DNA of 64,000 bases, taken from assembly GCA_046154665.1 (NCBI GenBank), contig JBJXFG010000032.1, positions 1 to 64,000 on the forward strand. Direction: 5' to 3'. Below, in pieces: positions 9,197-16,459 of the stretch (positions are counted from its first letter, which is position 1; every line of letters starts with the position of its first letter). This stretch comes from JAFLCM01 sp046154665. GTDB taxonomy: Bacteria > Planctomycetota > Phycisphaerae > Phycisphaerales > UBA1924. The notes under the pieces are model-generated. The model saw only the letters and a list, made by a program, of their open reading frames with translations. It did not search any database and was not told where the DNA came from. The position numbers were made by a program, and so were the translations under genes.

Positions 9197-9226
9197 CACT
9201 GAAGTCCTTCGGAACAGACTTCTGTG
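9197..9226. repeat. Short palindrome (dispersed family)
   Basis: CACTGAAGTC and GACTTCTGTG form an inverted pair around CCTTCGGAAC. It lies between two convergent genes, where it could serve as a bidirectional transcription end, and closely matches 2887-2916. Confidence 0.65.
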
Positions 9227-9239
9227 GCATGGCGCTGCG

Positions 9240-10775
9240 TCACCCTCGCGTCAGGGCTTCTTTGGTGGTTCCGGCACCGATGTCGATGGGGTAGTCGCCG
9301 TCGTAGCAGGCGGTGCAGTGGCCCGCGCCCGGGCGGGTGTGGTCGGCGTGGACGGCGTCGAGAAGGCCCTGCTTGGAGAGGAACGCGAGCGAGTCAACGC
9401 CGAGGGTCTGGCGGATTTGTTCGACGTCGCGGTTGTGGGCGACGAGTTCGGTTTTGCTCGGGAAATCAACGCCGAAATAGCAGGGGTGGCGAATGGGGGG
9501 GCAGGAGATGCGGAGGTGGATTTCGGCGGTGCCTGCGGCGCGGAGCTGCTCCATCTTGCTGCGCGTTGTCGTGCCGCGGACGATCGAGTCGTCGACCACG
9601 ACGACGCGCTTGCCCCTGACCACATCGGGGACGATGTTGAGTTTGAGGCGCACGGCGATGGCGCGTTCCTCGCCGGTGGGCTTGATGAAGGTGCGGCCGA
9701 CGTAGCGGTTGGGGATGATGCCTTCGCGGTAGGGCAGGCCGCTGGCGCGCGCGAATCCCATGGCGGCGGAGCGGCCTGAATCCGGCATCGGCATGACCAA
9801 ATCGGCGCTGGGCGCGGGGGCTTCGCGGGCGAGGGTCTCGCCCATGCGCTCGCGGGCGGTCTGGACGTTGACGCCGAAGACGGTGCTGGCGGGGCTGGCG
9901 AAATAGACGTGCTCGAAGACGCAGGGGGCCTGGCGCGGGGCGGGGTCGCTGAACCGGCGTGCGTGGACGCCGGAATCATCGAGGGTAACGATCTCGCCGG
10001 GCTCGATCTCGCGGACGACCTCGCCGCCGATGACTTCGATGGCGACGGTTTCGGAAGCAACGACGTGTCCGCCGTGGGGTCCGCGTCCGAGGACGAGCGG
10101 GCGCCATCCCCAGGGGTCGCGGGCGACTTCGACGCGGTTGTCATAGAGGAAAACGAGGCTGAAGGCACCGCGGAGTCGCTTCAATGCTTCGGCGAGCGGG
10201 TCGGCGCTGCGGTCCGGCGGGTGGCCCTTGTCGCAGTGGGCGACGAGTTGGAGGATGACCTCGGTATCGCTCGAGGTGTTGAAGACGTGGCCGTGGTCTT
10301 CGAGTTCGAGGCGGAGTTCGGCGGCGTTGACGATGTTGCCGTTGTGCCCGATGGCCATGCTGCCGTGGCGTGCGAAGCAGGTGAAGGGCTGGGCGTTGAG
10401 GCGTGAGGAGGCGCCGGTGGTGGAGTAGCGGTTGTGGGCGATGGCACCGCCGGGGGCATCTTTGGTGGCGCGGCTCTCCGGGCCGTGGTGGTTTGAAACG
10501 GTTTTTCTCGAGTGAGCGTGGGCATCGAGCCGCGCCAGGGTCTGGGAATCGAAGACCTGAGCGACGAGGCCCATGTCGGCGTGGCGCTCGATGGAGGAGC
10601 CGTTGGTGACGGCGATGCCGGCGGATTCTTGGCCGCGGTGCTGCAGGGCGTAGAGGGCGAAGTAGGCAAGGCGCGCGGGGTGCGGCTCGGCCCACGCGGC
10701 GAAGACGCCGCATTTTTCGCGGGGGTTGGGGGAATCGTGCTCGGTGGTTGTCGAATCGTTGCCGAGGCTGTTCAT
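9240..10775 (-). CDS. purF: Amidophosphoribosyltransferase (first step of purine synthesis)
   Basis: Transfers glutamine-derived ammonia to PRPP to give phosphoribosylamine. Counting from the ATG at 10775 the protein has 511 residues. A 21-residue propeptide (MNSLGNDST...NPREK) precedes the nucleophile cysteine of CGVFAAW. The glutaminase domain follows (ALQHRGQESAG), then the phosphoribosyltransferase domain with the PRPP loop VVVVDDSIVRGTT. C-terminal cysteines (SCPPIRHPC and CTAC) fit the Bacillus-type enzyme that is autoprocessed and binds a 4Fe-4S cluster. The same frame stays open upstream through a complete PIN domain (see the overlapping entry). Whether PurF is made alone or as a fusion is unresolved. 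Confidence 0.95.
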   Translation of the reverse strand: MNSLGNDSTTTEHDSPNPREKCGVFAAWAEPHPARLAYFALYALQHRGQESAGIAVTNGSSIERHADMGLVAQVFDSQTLARLDAHAHSRKTVSNHHGPESRATKDAPGGAIAHNRYSTTGASSRLNAQPFTCFARHGSMAIGHNGNIVNAAELRLELEDHGHVFNTSSDTEVILQLVAHCDKGHPPDRSADPLAEALKRLRGAFSLVFLYDNRVEVARDPWGWRPLVLGRGPHGGHVVASETVAIEVIGGEVVREIEPGEIVTLDDSGVHARRFSDPAPRQAPCVFEHVYFASPASTVFGVNVQTARERMGETLAREAPAPSADLVMPMPDSGRSAAMGFARASGLPYREGIIPNRYVGRTFIKPTGEERAIAVRLKLNIVPDVVRGKRVVVVDDSIVRGTTTRSKMEQLRAAGTAEIHLRISCPPIRHPCYFGVDFPSKTELVAHNRDVEQIRQTLGVDSLAFLSKQGLLDAVHADHTRPGAGHCTACYDGDYPIDIGAGTTKEALTRG

Positions 10776-11243
10776 GGGTGGGTCGCGCCGGAGCAATCGT
10801 TCGAGCAGTTCCGGGCGGCTGCGGAATGTACCCGCTCGAAGCTGGTTCACGGCGTCATTGAGGTCGACCAAGTTGCGGTCCGCGGCCAGTTTCAAGATGC
10901 CGAGCGTTCCTTTGACGACAAGCCCGCGCGCTTGCGCAAAACGGCGGGCACGAGAGTCGTCGATTAGAACCGCATCGGCCCGAAGCTCAATGGCCAGCGC
11001 GATCGCCTCGGATTCCCCGGCGTGGATGCCCCGACCGGCGACCGTGCCTGACGGGCGGCGCACCTGAATCCAGGCTGGGGGCGAAGCGGCCCACGCTCGG
11101 ATGGCTTCGGGCGATCGCGCGTCCTGAAGCTCGGTCATGACGAAAGGGGGAACGACCACGCTTCCGAAGAGTTGCCGCAGCAGGTCCACCTTGTCGAGCA
11201 AGACGAGGTAGTTGATGGGCGAGGTGTCCGAAACCACGATCAA
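9240..11243 (-). CDS. PIN (DUF3368-type) toxin domain reading in frame into PurF
   Basis: The first 156 codons, from a TTG at 11243, encode a complete DUF3368-type PIN ribonuclease. Acidic residues D6, E38, E77/E79 and D95/D96 sit in SDTSPINYL, FVMTELQD, GESEAIAL and LIDDSRARR. The KGTLGILKLA segment and the ELLERLLRRD end match the family's normal C-terminus, but no stop follows: the next codons are PP and then the PurF Met. The predicted product is a 667-residue PIN-PurF protein. The TTG overlaps the antitoxin stop (TTGA), which supports translation of the PIN part. Reinitiation at 10775 is the alternative. Confidence 0.7.
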   Translation of the reverse strand: MIVVSDTSPINYLVLLDKVDLLRQLFGSVVVPPFVMTELQDARSPEAIRAWAASPPAWIQVRRPSGTVAGRGIHAGESEAIALAIELRADAVLIDDSRARRFAQARGLVVKGTLGILKLAADRNLVDLNDAVNQLRAGTFRSRPELLERLLRRDPPMNSLGNDSTTTEHDSPNPREKCGVFAAWAEPHPARLAYFALYALQHRGQESAGIAVTNGSSIERHADMGLVAQVFDSQTLARLDAHAHSRKTVSNHHGPESRATKDAPGGAIAHNRYSTTGASSRLNAQPFTCFARHGSMAIGHNGNIVNAAELRLELEDHGHVFNTSSDTEVILQLVAHCDKGHPPDRSADPLAEALKRLRGAFSLVFLYDNRVEVARDPWGWRPLVLGRGPHGGHVVASETVAIEVIGGEVVREIEPGEIVTLDDSGVHARRFSDPAPRQAPCVFEHVYFASPASTVFGVNVQTARERMGETLAREAPAPSADLVMPMPDSGRSAAMGFARASGLPYREGIIPNRYVGRTFIKPTGEERAIAVRLKLNIVPDVVRGKRVVVVDDSIVRGTTTRSKMEQLRAAGTAEIHLRISCPPIRHPCYFGVDFPSKTELVAHNRDVEQIRQTLGVDSLAFLSKQGLLDAVHADHTRPGAGHCTACYDGDYPIDIGAGTTKEALTRG

Positions 11244-11503
11244 AGTTGCACCAACCGCTTCAACGCTTCGGCGTCGGCTTCCAAGCTTTCGATCGTGTCG
11301 TCGAGATAGACCTCGTGCGCTTTGAGAAGGCCGTCGGCTTCGAGACGAGAAAGCCCCAAAGCGCGGGCAAGGTCCGCGTGACCGATCACCTCACGGCGGT
11401 AGAGGTCGACCAACGCGGCTTGCTTGACGGTGGCTGAAACATCCGGCCCCAACTGGGACACACACGCTTCAATGTCAGGCGGGAGATCGAATGTGACGGT
11501 CAT
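11240..11503 (-). CDS. UPF0175-type antitoxin
   Basis: An 87-residue protein with an N-terminal beta-strand segment and a helical middle (YRREVIGHADLARALGLSR) typical of UPF0175 antitoxins, which pair with DUF3368 PIN toxins. It normally binds its toxin and its own promoter. Its stop overlaps the toxin start by 4 bp. It is the first gene of a putative antitoxin-PIN-purF message, so autoregulation could also affect purF. Confidence 0.82.
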   Translation of the reverse strand: MTVTFDLPPDIEACVSQLGPDVSATVKQAALVDLYRREVIGHADLARALGLSRLEADGLLKAHEVYLDDTIESLEADAEALKRLVQL

Positions 11504-11650
11504 CGATTCGCTCCATGTGCCTTCGCGCCGGCGAAGCCAGTACGACAGGCACGCGAGGATTGTAGGTCTTCATTCGGTTGGAGTTCGCAAATCGGGGGCT
11601 TGAGGCGGGGTGGGGTACCTTCCAAAGCCCGATCGTGCGATGCCGGTTCG

Positions 11651-11679
11651 TTGACTTCCCGCTTCCGGCCCACCATAAT
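11651..11679 (+). promoter_or_regulatory. Sigma-70-type promoter for rpsD
   Basis: TTGACT and CATAAT are separated by exactly 17 bp, and the predicted start near 11686 leaves a leader of about 200 nt before rpsD. This is one of the best promoter matches in the window. Confidence 0.7.
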
Positions 11680-11685
11680 CCCGAC

Positions 11686-11886
11686 CCCCAGTAGACCGGA
11701 TCCACGCCCCCCGCTCCGTGTTGGAGCGCGGACAGGCAAGCCCGGACCGCAGCCGCGGCCACCCGTGCCGGATCGCCACCCCGGAATCGCCTCCCGAGTT
11801 GTCGGGAGCCTTTCTCGGGAAGCACTCCCAGCCCCCCACTGCCCGAATCGGGCACGCTGGCGCGGCTCGGATGACGGAGAATACGC
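11686..11886 (+). promoter_or_regulatory. Structured rpsD leader (possible S4 autoregulation)
   Basis: The non-coding leader holds several short hairpins, such as GCTCC-GTGTT-GGAGC, CTCCCGA-GTT-TCGGGAG and CCCGA-ATC-GGG. S4 is known to repress its own message through leader RNA in several bacteria, so this may be an analogous element. It does not match a leader class I can name. Confidence 0.4.
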
Positions 11887-12486
11887 ATGGCTCGTTACCT
11901 CGGACCGAAGGTCAAACTGTCTCGTCGTGTCGGCGTTCCGATCGCCGATCTGCCCAAGCACACCGCAAAGCGGGCTCTGATCCCCGCCGGCATGCACGGG
12001 TTCCGCGGGCGGCGCCTGCGTGAGTACGGCATCCGCCTGAACGAGAAGCAGAAGCTCCGCTTCCACTACAACCTGCAGGAGCGCCAGATGCGGCGCTACA
12101 TGGCCGAGGCACGGCGCAGCAAGGGCAACTCGGGCGAGATGCTGTTGCAGTTGCTCGAGCGTCGCCTCGAAAACGTTGTCCGCCGCTCGGGCGTGGTGCG
12201 GTCCATCTGGGCCGCCCGGCAGCTTGTTGTGCACGGGCACGTCCGCGTCAACGGCAAGAAGGTCGACCGCCCCTCCTTCAGCGTCAAGGTTGGCGACGTG
12301 CTGACCTTTAAAGAGAAGGTCAAGCCGATCCTCCGCGACGCGATGGAGTCCATCGTTGGGCACAACGTCCCGGGCTGGATCGATTTTAATCCTGGTGAAC
12401 TCATGGCGAAGGTCGTGGCTCTGCCGACGAGCGACCTGGTTCCGTTCGACGTGAACACGAACCTGATCGTCGAGTTCTACCGCTAG
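11887..12486 (+). CDS. rpsD: 30S ribosomal protein S4
   Basis: A 199-residue S4 protein that nucleates 16S rRNA folding. It starts MARYLGPKVKLSRR and has the S4 RNA-binding domain (ERRLENVVRRSG, RQLVVHGHVRVNGKKVD) at about 95-155. The N-terminal zinc-binding cysteines seen in some S4 proteins are absent. It lies alone, outside a ribosomal operon, with its own promoter and terminator. Confidence 0.98.
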   Translation: MARYLGPKVKLSRRVGVPIADLPKHTAKRALIPAGMHGFRGRRLREYGIRLNEKQKLRFHYNLQERQMRRYMAEARRSKGNSGEMLLQLLERRLENVVRRSGVVRSIWAARQLVVHGHVRVNGKKVDRPSFSVKVGDVLTFKEKVKPILRDAMESIVGHNVPGWIDFNPGELMAKVVALPTSDLVPFDVNTNLIVEFYR

Positions 12487-12505
12487 TCTGATTTGGCGAT
12501 TGCAC

Positions 12506-12540
12506 CCCTCGGCGCCGTTATTGGGGCCGAGGGACTTTTC
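12506..12540 (+). terminator. Intrinsic terminator after rpsD
   Basis: CCCTCGGC (12506-12513) pairs with GCCGAGGG (12526-12533), followed by ACTTTTC. It lies 20 bp after the rpsD stop. Confidence 0.75.
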
Positions 12541-12596
12541 ATTCTGCCGTCGGTCTTCGACGGACCGTCTTCGCCTGCGCCCGGGGCCCCACCGCC

Positions 12597-14546
12597 ATGA
12601 GCAAGTTCCTCCGCAAGTACAAGGTTTGGATCCTCGCCGTCGGCGGCTCGCTGCTGATGATCGCGTGGCTGTTCCCGCAGGCGATGCAGCAGTTCGGGAG
12701 CATGCAGCTCAGCTCGACGGCGGCGCGGTGGGACGGCGGCAAGCTGACCGTCGAAGATTTCCAGAACGCGCAGCAGGAGATCGCGGCGTTGTCGGAGACT
12801 TCGCCGGTGCTGCTGATGGCTCTGGGGCTCTCCGACGGTCAGCGCATGAACGAGAACGCCGTGGACCACTGGATGCTGCTCTCGAGAGAGGCCGAGCGTC
12901 AGGGGTTCGTGGGCGGGGTGAGCGACGGACGGGGGCTCATCGAGGACCTGGCGACGCAGCTGTTCAACCGGGCCCAGATGGAAGCGCAGATGCGCGGGCA
13001 GCCCGCCCCGCAGCTAGCGGAAGTTCGCCAGCTGGTGGACAACAACCGGATCGCGGCGGGCGGCGGCAGGCCGGAAAAGTGGATCGATACCACGCTGGCG
13101 AAGGCGTCGGGGGTGCTGCGGATGATGCAGGCCGGGCGATCGCTGGGGACGGTGATCTCGGCGAAGGAATCGACGCTGTTTGCGTGGGAGCTGTTCGACG
13201 CCGCGGTGGCGGACCTGGTGATCGTGCCGGCGTCGTCGGTGGCGAGCGAGCTGCCCGCGCCCGATGAGGCCCGGCTGGCGGCCCATTTCGAGCAGTACAA
13301 GAACGTCTCTGCGGGCACGGGCGAGATGGGTTTCGGCTACAAGCGCGAGGCCGCGGTGCGGGTGGAGTGGATCACCGTTGCGCGGCAAGCGATCACCGAT
13401 GCGATGATCGCCGACCCGATCGAGGTGAACAAGTTCTGGCGTCAGAACAAGGCGTCGTTCGGCGATAACTATTCTGAGGTGAAGGGCGCCGTCGAGGCCC
13501 AGTTCAAGCGCGACCAGGCCGAGAAGCGGATCGAGGCGGTGAAGAACGCGATCGATCGGCAGAAGATGCGGCTGTATGGGCCGCTGGAGAACGAGGGCCG
13601 CTACAAGAAACTGCCGGCGGACTGGCTGCAGCGGGCACCGTCGCTTGAGGTATTCATGGAGGGAGCCCGGGCGGCGCTCGACCTTCCGGCGGCGCCGGGG
13701 ATGATCTTCGCGACGCCGGCGGATTCGACCTTCCGCACCGCGAACGAGCTGCGCCAGCTTCCCGGGATCGGGATGACCGGCGGGCGCGTGGGCGAGGCAT
13801 CGTTCATGTCGTTCGCGCAGGCGGCGGCACAGGTGCGCGAGCTGGGCGTCAACGACCAACTGCACGGGGCCCAACTGGGCACCATCATGGGCCCGGTGGT
13901 TGACGTGACGGGGATGAGCCAGAACGAGTACTACTTCCGGGTGGTCGAAGCGCGGCCCGAGGGCCCGCCCGCGAGCATCGATGAGGTGCTGGAGCGCGTG
14001 AAGGCCGACGTGGCCGACAAGGACGGCTTCGAGCTGCTCAAGAATCAGGCGGGTGCCTACCGCGAGCGTCTGATCGCCAAGGGCGTGGGTGACTTCACGT
14101 CGATCCCCGGCGTCCGAGCCGCGCTCGACACGGTGGTGACGCGCGAGACGATGACGCCGAACGACGCAACCATGTCATTCACGTTGAACGAAGCGAACAC
14201 CCCCGCGGTGCGGGAAGCGGTGATGAAGCTGGTCGAGAACTGGGATCCGAAGGCGGATGTGGCGTCGCTCGGGGCCGGGGAACGGTCGGTGGTGGTTCCG
14301 GACCCCGCGGCTCGCGGGTTGATCCTGGCGGTGGTGAAGGCACGGCGCCCGCTGACGAGCGAGAAGCTGGCCGAAGCCCAGAACGAGGTGCAGGGTCGGG
14401 CGTTCCAGAAGCTGACGGGGACGGCCCAAGGGATGGACCCGTTCGCGTTTGATCCGCTGCGGAAGCGGCTGAACTACAAGCCGGTGGGGGCACCGCAGGA
14501 GCCGGAAACCGCACCGGCGGCGGAGCCGAAGCAGGCGGGCCAATAG
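12597..14546 (+). CDS. Membrane-anchored PpiD/SurA-like folding factor
   Basis: A 649-residue protein with one N-terminal membrane anchor (about 10-28, KVWILAVGGSLLMIAWLF) and a long soluble part predicted in the periplasm. The early segment RWDGGKLTVEDFQNAQQEI resembles the SurA/PpiD N-terminal chaperone domain, and later helices DNYSEVKGAVEAQFKRDQA resemble the PpiD region flanking its parvulin domain. A clear active prolyl isomerase core is not evident, so it may act only as a chaperone. The C-terminus is Pro/Ala-rich. Confidence 0.65.
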   Translation: MSKFLRKYKVWILAVGGSLLMIAWLFPQAMQQFGSMQLSSTAARWDGGKLTVEDFQNAQQEIAALSETSPVLLMALGLSDGQRMNENAVDHWMLLSREAERQGFVGGVSDGRGLIEDLATQLFNRAQMEAQMRGQPAPQLAEVRQLVDNNRIAAGGGRPEKWIDTTLAKASGVLRMMQAGRSLGTVISAKESTLFAWELFDAAVADLVIVPASSVASELPAPDEARLAAHFEQYKNVSAGTGEMGFGYKREAAVRVEWITVARQAITDAMIADPIEVNKFWRQNKASFGDNYSEVKGAVEAQFKRDQAEKRIEAVKNAIDRQKMRLYGPLENEGRYKKLPADWLQRAPSLEVFMEGARAALDLPAAPGMIFATPADSTFRTANELRQLPGIGMTGGRVGEASFMSFAQAAAQVRELGVNDQLHGAQLGTIMGPVVDVTGMSQNEYYFRVVEARPEGPPASIDEVLERVKADVADKDGFELLKNQAGAYRERLIAKGVGDFTSIPGVRAALDTVVTRETMTPNDATMSFTLNEANTPAVREAVMKLVENWDPKADVASLGAGERSVVVPDPAARGLILAVVKARRPLTSEKLAEAQNEVQGRAFQKLTGTAQGMDPFAFDPLRKRLNYKPVGAPQEPETAPAAEPKQAGQ

Positions 14547-14597
14547 GTTTTTACAGGGCCTCCGTGCTTCTCCCGGTTCCGTATACTCGCCGCCCGC

Positions 14598-15734
14598 ATG
14601 TCCCCAGAGCCACAAAAGCCCCGGAAATCCGACGGCGAGTTTTCGCCGGTGGGTGTGTACAAGCCTCGGTTGAAGCGATTGCGCTCGGCGATGACGCGCG
14701 CGGAGGTGCCGGCGCTGCTGGTGACCAACAGCAACGATGTGCGGTACCTCACGCCGTTCTGCGGCGATGACTCGTACGCGATCGTGACCGGATCGTCGCT
14801 GTGGGTGCTGAGCGACGCGCGGTTCGAGGTCGAGCTCGGCGCACTGAAGGGCTACGCGCAGGTGTTCATGCGCCAGGGCGACATGCTCGAGGCGCTCAAG
14901 CAGGTGGCGGGAGACTTGGCGCTCAAGACGCTGGGCATCCAGGCGGAACATGTGACGCTTGAGTCTCGGGCCCGCATGGGCAAGGCGTTGCGCGGCACCA
15001 AGCTCGTCGAGACCAACGGGCTCGTGGCGGCGCTGCGCGCGGTGAAGGACGAGGACGAGATCGCGTTCATCCGGCGTGCGGTGTCGATTCAGGAGGCGGC
15101 GCTGAAGGCGACGCTGGCGATGATCAAGCCGGGGGTTCGCGAGCTCGACGTGGCGGCGCGGCTGGAGTTTGAGATGAAGGCGCGGGGGAGCGTCAAGCCG
15201 GCGTTTGAATCGATCGTGGCGTTCGGGGCCAACGGGGCGAAGGCGCACGCCGTCCCGGGCGTGTCTAAACTCGCAAAGAACGGGACGGTTCTGATCGACT
15301 GGGGAGCGCGCTCGGGCGGGTACTGCTCGGACATGACCCGGACGTTCACGCTGGGCAAGTGGCACCCGCTGATGGCGGACGTGTACAAGCTCGTGCTCGA
15401 CGCCCATCAGGCGGCGCTGCAGGCGGCGCGGCCCGGGATGACCGGCCAGGAACTTGACGCGGTGGCCCGCGGGGTGATCGAGAAATCCGGCTATGGTCCG
15501 CGCTTCGGGCACGGGCTGGGGCACGGCATCGGGCTGAACATCCACGAGAACCCGCGCGTGAACCGGTTCGCGTCGGAGGGGACGCTGCAGCCGGGCATGG
15601 TGGTGACGATCGAGCCGGGGATCTATCTGCCGGGGGTGGGCGGGGTGCGGATCGAGGACGACGTGCTGATCACCAAGCGTGGGGGCGAGGGATTGTGTAC
15701 CCTGCCGAAGTCGCTGCAGTGGGCGACGCTCTAG
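14598..15734 (+). CDS. M24-family metallopeptidase (Xaa-Pro aminopeptidase/dipeptidase type)
   Basis: A 378-residue cytosolic aminopeptidase of the creatinase/prolidase group. An N-terminal substrate-control domain (about 20-140) precedes the pita-bread catalytic domain. The five metal ligands are visible: D in VLIDWGA, D in SDMTRTF, H in GHGLGHGIG, E in TIEPGIYL and E in RIEDDVLIT. TATACT at 14582-14587 lies only 11 bp before the ATG, which would give an almost leaderless message, but no good -35 is seen. Exact peptide preference is unknown. Confidence 0.92.
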   Translation: MSPEPQKPRKSDGEFSPVGVYKPRLKRLRSAMTRAEVPALLVTNSNDVRYLTPFCGDDSYAIVTGSSLWVLSDARFEVELGALKGYAQVFMRQGDMLEALKQVAGDLALKTLGIQAEHVTLESRARMGKALRGTKLVETNGLVAALRAVKDEDEIAFIRRAVSIQEAALKATLAMIKPGVRELDVAARLEFEMKARGSVKPAFESIVAFGANGAKAHAVPGVSKLAKNGTVLIDWGARSGGYCSDMTRTFTLGKWHPLMADVYKLVLDAHQAALQAARPGMTGQELDAVARGVIEKSGYGPRFGHGLGHGIGLNIHENPRVNRFASEGTLQPGMVVTIEPGIYLPGVGGVRIEDDVLITKRGGEGLCTLPKSLQWATL

Positions 15735-15851
15735 GCCGCGGGCCGCGCGGGAGAGCCTGTGATTCATGATGTTTGTGTCTGTTTTTTCTGAGTCGCTCCG
15801 CGATCTCCGCGATCCCCGCGGCGGATCCGAATCGAACCACTCGAGGTCCCC

Positions 15852-16346
15852 GTGATCGACATCCGCAAGCTGAAGGAACTGGTCAAACTGATGGTCGAGA
15901 ACGACCTGTCCGAGCTCGATCTTCGCGACGAGCAGGAGACGGTGGTGGTGAAGCGCGGGTACGGTCAGACGGTGATCGCCGGGCCGATGCCGATGGCTGC
16001 GCCGATGATGATGGGCGGCGGCGCGGGCATGGTCGGCGGCGGCGCGGCGGCATCGGGCGGGGGCGGCGCGGCGTCCGGGGGGGGCGGTGGCGACGATGAG
16101 TCGGGCCTGCACGCGATCGTCTCGCCGATGGTCGGAACGTTTTACGCCTCGCCCGACCCCGACAGCCCGGCGTATGTGTCGGTGGGCGCGTCGGTCGGGC
16201 CCGAGTCGGTGGTGTGCATCGTCGAGGCGATGAAGGTGTTTTCCGAGATCAAGGCCGAGTGCTCCGGCACCGTCGAGAAGGTGCTCGTCAAGGCGGGCGA
16301 CCCGGTGGAGTATGGGCAGAAGTTGTTCCTTGTGCGGCTGAGCTGA
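15852..16346 (+). CDS. accB: Biotin carboxyl carrier protein of acetyl-CoA carboxylase
   Basis: Carries biotin between the carboxylase and transferase parts of acetyl-CoA carboxylase, the first step of fatty-acid synthesis. The 164-residue protein begins with the family's helical region (IDIRKLKELVKLM), then a Met/Gly-rich linker, then the biotinyl domain with VEAMKVFSEIKAE; K128 is the biotinylated lysine. The start is GTG at 15852. accC follows 113 bp later, separated by an unusual inverted repeat. Confidence 0.96.
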   Translation: MIDIRKLKELVKLMVENDLSELDLRDEQETVVVKRGYGQTVIAGPMPMAAPMMMGGGAGMVGGGAAASGGGGAASGGGGGDDESGLHAIVSPMVGTFYASPDPDSPAYVSVGASVGPESVVCIVEAMKVFSEIKAECSGTVEKVLVKAGDPVEYGQKLFLVRLS

Positions 16347-16351
16347 CGCCG

Positions 16352-16455
16352 AGAGGCACTGGGCACTAGGCACTGGGCACTAGGCTCGGACCGATTCCAA
16401 GATCGTGCTGGTGCTTGACGTCACCAGTGCCCAGTGCCGAGTGCCCAGTGCCTAC
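16352..16455. repeat. Inverted pair of 7-bp tandem repeats between accB and accC
   Basis: At 16352-16384 the word GGCACTG/GGCACTA repeats about four times with 7-bp period. At 16423-16455 the reverse complement (CAGTGCC, GAGTGCC) repeats. The arms of about 30 bp would form a long hairpin ending 4 bp before the accC start. No Shine-Dalgarno site is seen between the repeat and accC. Confidence 0.8.
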
Positions 16456-16459
16456 CCCT

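Noticed and set aside
14175..16373. A 732-codon minus-strand frame
   Set aside because: Mirror of the chaperone, peptidase and accB genes with composition typical of antisense GC-rich sequence.
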